The notes under the pieces: model-generated
What the model was told of the DNA's origin: nothing
What the model saw: only the letters and a program-made list of their open reading frames with translations
The model's database searches: none
Made by a program: the position numbers and the translations under genes
Shown here: positions 57,081 through 64,000 of the stretch, piece by piece
Position numbering within the stretch: position 1 is the stretch's first letter
Layout of the letters: the number at the start of each line of letters is the position of its first letter
Origin: Tessaracoccus lapidicaptus
GTDB lineage: Bacteria > Actinomycetota > Actinomycetes > Propionibacteriales > Propionibacteriaceae
Assembly (NCBI RefSeq): GCF_001693815.1
Contig: NZ_MBQD01000005.1
Span: forward strand, 1-64,000
DNA: 64,000 nt
Direction: 5' to 3'

Positions 57081-57764
57081 ATGAACAGTCCGTGCCGCCT
57101 CCTCGTGGTCGACGACGACCCGATGGTCCGCGAGGCCTATCGCATCTTCTTCGCCCGCAACGCCGGCTACCAGGTCGTCGGCGAGGCCAGGGACGGCAAC
57201 GAGGCGGTGCAGGCCTGGCGGACGCACCGTCCCGACGTGACCCTCATGGACCTCCAGATGCCCGAGAAGTCCGGGGTCGACGCGACGCGTGAGATCTGCG
57301 GCCAGTGGCCCGAGGCCTGCGTCGTGGCGCTGACGACGTTCGGGACCCGTGAGTACATCGTCGCGGCGCTGCGCGCGGGGGCCTCGGGATACCTGCTCAA
57401 GGATGCGGGCGGTCCCGCGCTCATCGCCGGGATCCAGCAGGCGTTGGCCGGCGAGATGCCGCTGTCGGCGGCGGTGCGCCGCGAGTTGGTGTCGAACGTC
57501 CTGGACACACCCGAGCCCACCCGGCAGACGCCCCCGGATCCCGGGCTGGCCCCGCGCGAGAAGGAGCTCCTGCGGTGGCTGGCCCAAGGCCTGACCAACC
57601 AGCAGATCGGCGCGAAGATGTTCGTCTCGGAGGGCACGGTCAAGCAGTACCTGTCGCACATCGGCGACAAGATGGGCCTGAAGTCGAGGACTCAGATCCT
57701 CGTGCGGGCCATTCAGCTGGGCATCGTGGATCCGACCGAGATGGACCCCGTCACGGGTCGCTGA
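57081..57764 (+). CDS. LuxR/NarL-family response regulator
   Basis: The 227-residue protein has a receiver domain (LLVVDDDPMVREAY; phospho-acceptor Asp57 in TLMDLQMPEKSG; VALTTFGTREYIVAAL with the switch Thr; Lys in SGYLLKDAGG). The C-terminal helix-turn-helix is LAPREKELLRWLAQGLTNQQIGAKMFVSEGTVKQYLSHI. No ribosome site is clear; TAGGGT lies 7 bases before the ATG and may be the -10 of a leaderless mRNA. It is divergent from the peptide/kinase genes and converges with the ABC permease, so these are its likely partner and possible target. Confidence 0.93.
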   Translation: MNSPCRLLVVDDDPMVREAYRIFFARNAGYQVVGEARDGNEAVQAWRTHRPDVTLMDLQMPEKSGVDATREICGQWPEACVVALTTFGTREYIVAALRAGASGYLLKDAGGPALIAGIQQALAGEMPLSAAVRRELVSNVLDTPEPTRQTPPDPGLAPREKELLRWLAQGLTNQQIGAKMFVSEGTVKQYLSHIGDKMGLKSRTQILVRAIQLGIVDPTEMDPVTGR

Positions 57765-57766
57765 CC

Positions 57767-58501
57767 TCAGCGGCGCGACACCGTCGCCGCGACACCGAAC
57801 GCCCCCACGGCCAGCAGCCCCAGCCAGGCCATCGCCGCGCTGACGCTCCCCCACGAGCCGTCCGGAACCCCTGACGGGCCGCAGATCGCCGTCGGGACGG
57901 CCGACCCGAGCAGCAGCGGCCGGGCGGCGGGGACACCTGAGAGCAGGGGCTCGACGACGAGGGGCCACCCCAGCACCACCGCCATGGTGGGTCCGGTCCG
58001 GCGAAGGACCGACGCTACCGCCACGGCCACGACCACCACGAACACCGCCACCACCGCGGCACGCGCCACCATGGGCGCCGCGGACAGCGCCCCGAGACCC
58101 TCCTGGCGGTCGTCGGGCGTGACCAGGGCGACGACCACCACGGACAGGAGCGCCGCGAGCGCGGCCGCCACGGACGACACGAGGGCGTGCACGGTCATCG
58201 GGGCCAGGACCCAGCGCCATCCCGACGGTTGGAGGAGCCGGGCCACGTCATGGGTGCCGGTCGAGTACTCGCGGCTGACGGACCAGGCCGCGGCGACCGC
58301 CAGCCCCAGGACGCCGACGCCCGTGAGCGGGACCATCGCGGACGAGTCCGACGCGGGTGGCAGCGCGGGGTCCGTCGCGACGGCCAGTGCGTGACGCAGC
58401 GGAAGCACGACGCCGGCCAGGGCGAGCACCAGAGCCGCCGGGACCCACCCCCGGATTCCCACGAACCTGATGCGCTCCGCGTTCGTCGCGGCTGTGATCA
58501 C
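57767..58501 (-). CDS. ABC-2-type membrane protein
   Basis: The 244-residue protein has six hydrophobic segments (WVPAALVLALAGVVLPL, VGVLGLAVAAAWSVSREYSTGT, VHALVSSVAAALAALLSVVVVALV, VARAAVVAVFVVVVAVAVASVL, MAVVLGWPLVVEPLL, AMAWLGLLAVGAFGVAA). SREYSTGTHDVARLLQPSGW is the E-x-x-xGT segment found in ABC-2 exporter permeases. The GTG start overlaps the ATPase-like gene (GTGA). Its energy-coupling partner has lost its catalytic motifs, so the pair may not transport. Confidence 0.85.
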   Translation of the reverse strand: MITAATNAERIRFVGIRGWVPAALVLALAGVVLPLRHALAVATDPALPPASDSSAMVPLTGVGVLGLAVAAAWSVSREYSTGTHDVARLLQPSGWRWVLAPMTVHALVSSVAAALAALLSVVVVALVTPDDRQEGLGALSAAPMVARAAVVAVFVVVVAVAVASVLRRTGPTMAVVLGWPLVVEPLLSGVPAARPLLLGSAVPTAICGPSGVPDGSWGSVSAAMAWLGLLAVGAFGVAATVSRR

Positions 58502-59421
58502 CGCATCCCGCCGACAGCGAGCGCCGCGACACGCGGCACAGCGCCTCCCGCGAGACGGGCCAGGGTGTCGGCCAGACCGTCGTCGGTCTCGACCATGCTG
58601 AGGATCCCGAAGCCGACGGCCGCCTCGTTGATCCGCTGCGCCGAGAGTCCCGACACCTCGAGCGACACACCGTCGTCGGTGAGCCGGGGGGTGACATCGG
58701 CGCCCATGCTCCGCAAGAGGTCGAACAGCTCCCCCTGGCGCTCTGCGCGCAGGACGACGGTGGGGCGGGCCTGGGCTCGCAGGGCCGCGGCGTCCTCGTC
58801 GGCGACGATGCGTCCGTGGCCGAGCACGACCACCCGGTCCGCGACCGCGGCCAGCCTACCGAGCGAGTTCCCGGTCACGAGGACCGCCTTGCCGCGGGCG
58901 GCCAGCCGGCGGAGCACCTGGCGCAGCCAGAGCGCGTCGAGTCCGTCGAGATGCCGCAGCGGGTCATCGAGGACGTAGTGGTCGGGGTCCCCGAGCATGG
59001 CCGACGCCACGCCCAGCCGGACGCGGAGGGCGGGGGTGAAGTCGCGCACCTTGATCCCCGCGACGCTACCCAGCCCGACCATCTCCAGCAGGTCGTCGAC
59101 CCGCCGGGACGGCAGCGCCGATCCCGCGGCCATCCACCGCAGGTGATCGCGGGCGGTACGGGCCGGATGGGCCGGCGCCCCGGCCAGCAGGGTACCCACG
59201 GCGGTGAGCGGGGAGTCCAGTGATCCGTACGGGGCGCCGTCGATGAGGGCGGATCCGGTGCCGGCGCGGTCCAGTCCGACGATCGCGCGGACCAGCGAGG
59301 TGGCCTCGGCGGCGACGGGGCTGACCACTGCGGTGACCTGGCCCGCGGCGACGCGCAGGCTCACGCGATCCAGCACGGGGCGGCGCCCGTGGGTCGTCGA
59401 GAGGTCGCGCACGTCGATCAC
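58498..59421 (-). CDS. ABC-transporter ATPase-like protein lacking catalytic motifs
   Basis: The 307-residue protein aligns by eye with drug-exporter ATPases, but every active-site motif has changed. The Walker A position reads VVSPVAAEATSLVRAI with no Lys. The signature position reads FTPALRVRLGVASAM. Walker B reads HYVLDDPLRHLD with Asp replacing the catalytic Glu. The switch position is VTGNSLGRLA with Asn for His. The surrounding framework (ARTARDHLRWMAAGSALPSRRVDDLLEMVGL, ADRVVVLGHGRIVADE) is intact and the frame is unbroken, so it is a maintained pseudo-ATPase rather than debris. The start is GTG. Confidence 0.85.
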   Translation of the reverse strand: MIDVRDLSTTHGRRPVLDRVSLRVAAGQVTAVVSPVAAEATSLVRAIVGLDRAGTGSALIDGAPYGSLDSPLTAVGTLLAGAPAHPARTARDHLRWMAAGSALPSRRVDDLLEMVGLGSVAGIKVRDFTPALRVRLGVASAMLGDPDHYVLDDPLRHLDGLDALWLRQVLRRLAARGKAVLVTGNSLGRLAAVADRVVVLGHGRIVADEDAAALRAQARPTVVLRAERQGELFDLLRSMGADVTPRLTDDGVSLEVSGLSAQRINEAAVGFGILSMVETDDGLADTLARLAGGAVPRVAALAVGGMR

Positions 59422-59502
59422 GTCCCGATCCTGCCTCGCGACGGCGCGGCGACGCCACGCGAAGGGGCCGGATCGGCCGGATCCTGGAAGAAAGTTAGGC
59501 GC

Positions 59503-60684
59503 TCACTCGCCCAGAATGCCCGCGACGAAGCCTTCGGGGTCGAACGGGGCCAGATCGTCCGGGCCCTCCCCCAGCCCGACGAGCTTGACCGGCACGCCCA
59601 GCTCTCGCTGGACCTGGATGACGATGCCGCCCTTGGCGGAGCCGTCCAGCTTCGTCAGCACGATGCCCGTGACATCGACGACCTCGGAGAAGATGCGCGC
59701 CTGCGTCATGCCGTTCTGGCCGGTGGTGGCGTCGAGGACCAGCAGGACCTCGCTGACCGCCGCCTTCTTCTCGATGACGCGCTTGACCTTTCCGAGCTCG
59801 TCCATGAGCCCGGTCTTGGTGTGCAGGCGGCCGGCGGTGTCGACGATGACGACGTCGACGCCCTCCGCCGCACCCTGTGCGACGGCGTCGAAGGCCACCG
59901 AGGCCGGGTCTCCGGCCTCGGGACCGCGGACGGTGTGGACGCCGACCCGTTCGCCCCAGGTGGCCAGCTGCTCGGTGGCGGCGGCGCGGAAGGTGTCGGC
60001 GGCGCCGAGCAGGACGCTGCGCCCCTCCGCGACGAGCACGCGGGCGAGCTTGCCCACCGTCGTCGTCTTGCCGGTGCCGTTGACTCCGACCACCAGCACG
60101 ACCGCCGGCAGCCCGTCCGCGGACGGCGTGAGGTTGAGTGAACGGTCGAGGTGCGGATCGACGAGGGCGAGGAGTTCCTCGTGCAGGATGCGGCGGGCCT
60201 CCGCGGGATCGGCGACCCCGTCGACGGCGAACCGCCGGCGCAGCGCGCCGGTCAGCTCCGTGGTGGGGCCGACGCCCAGATCCGATGTGATGAGGGTGGT
60301 TTCGAAGTCGTCCCACGTCTCCTCGTCCAAGCGGTCCACCGAGAGGAGGTCGGCCAGCGCGCGGGCGAGGGCGTTGTTGCTGCCGGCGAGACGCCGGCGC
60401 AGGCGCGCCCACCGTGAGGTCGCGGACTCGGGACGCTCGATGACGGCGGCCGGCGGTGCCGCGACGTCCGGAGCGCCGGCCGGGGGGACGGCTTCGGCGT
60501 AGGTGGGCTCCGCAGGCTCAGGGGTGACGGGCGGTACGACGACCTCGCCGCCCGGCTCACGCGGCTCGAGTTCGGGCCTCTCCTCGTGCTCCAGTTGGCG
60601 ACGACGGTCGACCGCGACCACGATGCCTGCGATGAGGATCGCCAGTCCGACGATCGCGATGATGACCCAGAAGAACCACTCCAC
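59503..60684 (-). CDS. ftsY: Signal recognition particle receptor FtsY
   Basis: The 393-residue protein has an N-terminal membrane helix (FFWVIIAIVGLAILIAGIVVAV), an acidic linker, and the NG domain. GTPase motifs: VVGVNGTGKTTTVGKLA, DTFRAAATEQLATW, IVDTAGRLHTKTGLMDEL, VLTKLDGSAKGGIVI, and GEGPDDLAPFDPEGFVAGIL at the end. The start is GTG. A direct membrane helix is common in actinobacterial FtsY. It lies between the ABC pair and smc on the same strand. Confidence 0.97.
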   Translation of the reverse strand: MEWFFWVIIAIVGLAILIAGIVVAVDRRRQLEHEERPELEPREPGGEVVVPPVTPEPAEPTYAEAVPPAGAPDVAAPPAAVIERPESATSRWARLRRRLAGSNNALARALADLLSVDRLDEETWDDFETTLITSDLGVGPTTELTGALRRRFAVDGVADPAEARRILHEELLALVDPHLDRSLNLTPSADGLPAVVLVVGVNGTGKTTTVGKLARVLVAEGRSVLLGAADTFRAAATEQLATWGERVGVHTVRGPEAGDPASVAFDAVAQGAAEGVDVVIVDTAGRLHTKTGLMDELGKVKRVIEKKAAVSEVLLVLDATTGQNGMTQARIFSEVVDVTGIVLTKLDGSAKGGIVIQVQRELGVPVKLVGLGEGPDDLAPFDPEGFVAGILGE

Positions 60685-60727
60685 GCGGTCATCCTAGCCG
60701 TCGGCCGCGGGGCGGCCGATCCGGCGG

Positions 60728-60925
60728 TCAGGGCGTGCGCTGATCCAGCCGCTCGAGGAACTTCGGCACCACGCCGCGACCTTCGAGGTGCCGGGCGGCC
60801 GCGCTCACGAGGCGCTGCCAGGCGGGGTGCTTGACGGTGAGCCGCCCGGACGACTCCGCCACGACGGCGAGGAGGACGGCGGCGAGGAGGACGACTGAGA
60901 GGACAGCGAAGACTGCGACCAGCAC
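60728..60925 (-). CDS. Small single-pass membrane protein
   Basis: The 65-residue protein starts at a GTG after AAGAAAGGG. One membrane helix (LVAVFAVLSVVLLAAVLLAVVA) occupies the N-terminus, followed by a basic cytoplasmic tail (RLTVKHPAWQRLVSAAARHL, FLERLDQRTP). No family is recognised. It lies between smc and ftsY on the same strand. Confidence 0.6.
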   Translation of the reverse strand: MLVAVFAVLSVVLLAAVLLAVVAESSGRLTVKHPAWQRLVSAAARHLEGRGVVPKFLERLDQRTP

Positions 60926-61007
60926 GGACGTGCCCTTTCTTCGGCGGGGAAGCTGTTCCCATGGTGCCGCAGGACGGGGCGGGCGGCGAAATCTCCCCCG
61001 GCGAGTC

Positions 61008-64000
61008 TCAGCGTTCGTGGAGCCGCTGCGACACCACCGTCGAGATCCCGTCCCCGCGCATGGTGACGCCGTACAGCGAGTCGGCGATCTCCATGGTCCG
61101 CTTCTGGTGCGTGATGACGATGAGCTGCGAGGACGCGCGGAGCTCCTCGTAGATCGACAGCAGCCGCCCGAGGTTGGCGTCGTCGAGGGCGGCCTCGACC
61201 TCGTCGAGGATGTAGAACGGGCTGGGACGGGCGATGAACAACGCCACCAGGAACGCCACGGCGACCAGCGACCGTTCGCCGCCCGAGAGCAGCGACAGCC
61301 GCTTGACCTGCTTGCCCGCCGGGCGCGCCTCGACGTCGACACCGGTCGTCAGCCAGTCGCCCGGGTCCGTGAGGACCAGGCGCCCCTCGCCGCCGGGGAA
61401 GAGACGGCTGAACACGTCGCGGAAGCTGGCCTCCACGTCCCGGTACGCGGCCTCGAACACCTCCTGGACGCGGCGGTCGACCTCTTCGACGATGTCCAGC
61501 AGGTCCGCCCGGGTCCGTTTGAGGTCGTCGAGCTGCTCCGCCAGGAACTGGTGCCGGGCGGTCATGGCCTCGAACTCCTCGAGGGCCAACGGGTTCACCC
61601 GGCCCAGCACGGCGAGGTTGCGCTCCGCCGCGCGGAGCCTGGCGGTCTGCTGGGCCCGGTCGTAGGCGACCGGCGGGGGCTGCTCGTCGTCCTCGGTGAG
61701 GGCAGAGCCGTCGGGACGGGTGAGGACGGGGATGCTGCGGTCGGGGCCGTACTCTGCGACGAGGTCGTCGGCCTCCATCCCCAGGTCGTGCAGCGCGCGG
61801 TCGGCGAGCTGTTCCACCCGCATGCGCAGCTCGATCCTGACCATCTCGTCGCGGTGGGCGCCGCGCACGATCTCGTCGAGACGGGCGGCGGCGGCCTTCG
61901 CGGTGTGGCGGGCCCGGGTGGTGGCGCTCTCCGCCTCGCGCCTGGCCTGATCGGCCGCCTCCCGCGCCGCGGATGCCAGCCGGCGCGCGGTGTCGACCCG
62001 ATCAGCCAGCACCTGCGCCGCCCGGTGCACAGCCGCGGCCACCTCGGCCTCGCGGCGTGCCTGTTCGGCCCGGGCACGCGCCTTGGCCCGGCTCTGCCGT
62101 TCGTGCTGCGCGGCGCGGGCGAGGGAGTCCGCCCGGCCGGCGATCGCCTTGACCTGCTCCTCCGCCGTGCGCAGCGCCAGCCTGGCCTCCATCTCGGCCT
62201 GTCGTGCGCGGCGGGCCTCGGCCGCCTTGTCGTCGCGCTCGGCCGGGTCAGGTTCGGTGTCGTCGCCCTCGGCAGCCGCCGCCTCGAGCCGCGCGGTCAG
62301 CTCGGCCAGCTGCTCCTCGTCGCGGGCGCGCGCCGCGCGCGCCGTCTCGATGGCCTCGGCCAGCCGCTCGGCCTCCCGCCTGGCCGTCGCCTGGGTCTGG
62401 CGGTGCGCGTTCAGCTGCTCCGCCACCGCGGCCAGTTCGGCGTCGGAGGCGTGCAACGCGCTCAGCGCCTCACTCTCCCCGCGCTTCGCCTCCGCCAACC
62501 TCGCCGCGATCTCCTGGGCCCGGAATCGCTGTCGCTCCGCCTCCCGCCGCGACTCCTCCAGGTCGTTTCGGGCCTCCGCGAGCTGCGCCTGCACCTCCAG
62601 CAGCGACGGCGCAGCGGCGGACCCGCCCTCGACCAGCCAGGCGGAGAACAGGTCCCCGTCGCGGGTGACGGCCACGGCGTGCGGGTGCCGCGACACCACG
62701 CGCGTGGCCTCGTCCGCCGTCTCCACGGCGACGGCGGCGCCCAGCAGCCGGTCCAGCGCACCCGCAAGATGGTCGGGGGCGCGGACGAGGTCCAGCAGGC
62801 TGGTTCCGTCGCCGGGAATCTCGACGGCGTGACGCGGCGCCCCGGACACCAGCAGCGGGGCACGTCCCAGCTCCGAGTCGGCCAGGAACCGCGAGGCTTT
62901 CACGGCACCGTCGAGGGAGTGCACGACGACGGCCTCGGCCATCCCGCGCAGCGCGGCCGCGGCGGCGGCCTCCCAGCCCGCCTCGACCTCCAGGAGGTCG
63001 CTCAGCCGGCCGACCACGTCGTCGTGCCCGGCGTCGAGCAGGTCCGCGGTGCCGTCCTTGCGGCGTGTCAGCAGGTCCAACGCCTCGATCCGGGCCTCCA
63101 GCGCCGCCCGGCGCCGGGTGGTGTCGGCCTCGGCGGAGCGCAGCGTGGCGGCCTCCGCCTCCAGTTCGGCGACCGCGGCGGCCGCCTGCTCGTACGCCTC
63201 GTCCAGGTCCGACTCGGAGGCGCCGAGGCCCGCGAGCGACGCCTCCGTGGCGACGTACCGGCCCCCCGCCTCGTCGGCGCGACCCAACGCCTCGTCGCGC
63301 CGCGCGGCGAGCCGGGCCATCTCCTCGTCCGACGCCTCGAGGCGCGACCGGATGGAGTTCACCCGCCCGGTGAGCCTGGCGAGGCCCTCCCGGCGGTCGG
63401 CGATGGCCCGCAGCGCGGCGCTGTAGGACTGTTCGGCGGCGGCGTGCTCGTGCTCGGCGCCGGTGCGCCGCAGCGTCGCGTCGCTCAGCGCCGAACGCGC
63501 GGCGTCCACCTGCGCGGCCAGTTCCCGCTCGCGCGCGGCCAGTTCGGCGGCCTCGGCCTCCAGGACCTCCGGGTCCCGGCCCCCCACCTCGAGGGCGGGC
63601 TGCGCCTCACCCGCCCGCATGCGTTCGGCGGCGATCGACACAGTGGTCGTGACGCGTTCGCGCAGGCCCGCCAGCGCGTACCACTGTTCCTGCATGGCGT
63701 CGAAGTGCGCTGCCGCGGCCTTGAGGTGCGTCTCCGCCGCCTCCTCGGCCTCCAGCGCCGCGGAGACCTCCCGCTCGGCGCGGGCGCGCGCCTCGGCGGC
63801 GGCGGCCTCGTCGGCCAGTTCGGCCGCGAGCTTGGCCTGGGCCTGCGCGAGATCGTCGGCCAGCAGTCTCGCCTTCGCGTCGCGCAGTTCCGACTGGATC
63901 ACGGCGGCCTTGCGGGCGGCCTGGGCCTGGCGGCCGAGCGGCTTGAGTTGCCGCTGCAACTCGGACACGAGGTCGCCCAGGCGCTCGAGGTTGGCCTTCG
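61008..64000 (-). CDS. smc: Chromosome partition protein Smc (5' end beyond window)
   Basis: About 997 residues of the condensin-like ATPase are visible. The frame stays open to the window edge (LERLGDLVSELQRQLKPLGRQAQ), so the N-terminal Walker A head and about 170-200 residues are missing. Two long coiled coils flank the hinge (about 62,750-63,050; GRLSDLLEVEAGWEAAAAAALRGMAEAVV). The C-terminal head has RLSLLSGGERSLVAVAFLVALF (signature), FYILDEVEAALDDANL (Walker B) and QLIVITHQKRTMEIAD. It folds and segregates the chromosome with ScpAB. The smc-ftsY-ffh neighbourhood is typical. Confidence 0.97.
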   Translation of the reverse strand, partial: KANLERLGDLVSELQRQLKPLGRQAQAARKAAVIQSELRDAKARLLADDLAQAQAKLAAELADEAAAAEARARAEREVSAALEAEEAAETHLKAAAAHFDAMQEQWYALAGLRERVTTTVSIAAERMRAGEAQPALEVGGRDPEVLEAEAAELAARERELAAQVDAARSALSDATLRRTGAEHEHAAAEQSYSAALRAIADRREGLARLTGRVNSIRSRLEASDEEMARLAARRDEALGRADEAGGRYVATEASLAGLGASESDLDEAYEQAAAAVAELEAEAATLRSAEADTTRRRAALEARIEALDLLTRRKDGTADLLDAGHDDVVGRLSDLLEVEAGWEAAAAAALRGMAEAVVVHSLDGAVKASRFLADSELGRAPLLVSGAPRHAVEIPGDGTSLLDLVRAPDHLAGALDRLLGAAVAVETADEATRVVSRHPHAVAVTRDGDLFSAWLVEGGSAAAPSLLEVQAQLAEARNDLEESRREAERQRFRAQEIAARLAEAKRGESEALSALHASDAELAAVAEQLNAHRQTQATARREAERLAEAIETARAARARDEEQLAELTARLEAAAAEGDDTEPDPAERDDKAAEARRARQAEMEARLALRTAEEQVKAIAGRADSLARAAQHERQSRAKARARAEQARREAEVAAAVHRAAQVLADRVDTARRLASAAREAADQARREAESATTRARHTAKAAAARLDEIVRGAHRDEMVRIELRMRVEQLADRALHDLGMEADDLVAEYGPDRSIPVLTRPDGSALTEDDEQPPPVAYDRAQQTARLRAAERNLAVLGRVNPLALEEFEAMTARHQFLAEQLDDLKRTRADLLDIVEEVDRRVQEVFEAAYRDVEASFRDVFSRLFPGGEGRLVLTDPGDWLTTGVDVEARPAGKQVKRLSLLSGGERSLVAVAFLVALFIARPSPFYILDEVEAALDDANLGRLLSIYEELRASSQLIVITHQKRTMEIADSLYGVTMRGDGISTVVSQRLHER

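Overview
The window is high-GC DNA with dense gene packing, frequent GTG starts and many ATGA/GTGA stop-start overlaps. An actinobacterial housekeeping cluster (rpsP, rimM, trmD, rplS, lepB, rnhB, yraN, comM, dprA, ffh, ftsY, smc) sits beside pyruvate:ferredoxin oxidoreductase, a class I fructose-bisphosphate aldolase, a 1127-residue protein that looks like pyrophosphate-dependent PEP carboxykinase, a two-module succinate dehydrogenase/fumarate reductase with a single cytochrome b, and cobalamin riboswitches. Together these point to a member of the Propionibacteriaceae. The genus cannot be fixed from the sequence alone.

Bases 1 to about 12,470 are accessory. They hold degenerate sequence, an exported formamidase-like enzyme, an IS3-type element split by an IS30-type element, several unrecognised genes, and a candidate defence locus. 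That locus is an ATPase-TOPRIM fusion (OLD/PARIS-like) followed by a HEPN-motif protein. On the opposite strand, immediately after the HEPN gene, is a tRNA-like sequence in circularly permuted order: T-arm, closed acceptor hairpin, D-arm, with the two anticodon-stem halves at the ends. A tRNA 3'-end-like fragment followed by a strong terminator (12,421-12,520) probably marks the right edge of the island.

From 12,790 to 28,820 lie central-metabolism and surface genes: a lipoprotein, a His-rich membrane protein + polyferredoxin + PFOR operon, a GNAT enzyme, a PfkB-type kinase, a GH13 alpha-glucosidase, FBP aldolase, the PPi-PEPCK candidate and a HAD phosphatase.

From 28,860 to 35,740 is a vitamin B12 locus. 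A cobalamin riboswitch precedes two secreted proteins resembling the beta-domain of transcobalamin/intrinsic factor and an ECF transporter (T, fused A-A', S). A second riboswitch, overlapping the end of the S gene, precedes a secreted alpha-alpha-barrel protein resembling the alpha-domain of the same animal carriers. The layout suggests a split, intrinsic-factor-like corrinoid capture system feeding an ECF importer.

From 35,730 to 46,900 the housekeeping cluster runs on the minus strand with sdhCAB between trmD and rplS. From 47,000 to the end are a small metalloprotease, an S49 peptidase, an amidohydrolase, ffh, pntAB, a two-component region (tandem histidine kinase, 58-residue secreted peptide, LuxR-type regulator, and an ABC pair whose ATPase has lost its catalytic motifs), ftsY, a small membrane protein, and smc running off the right edge.
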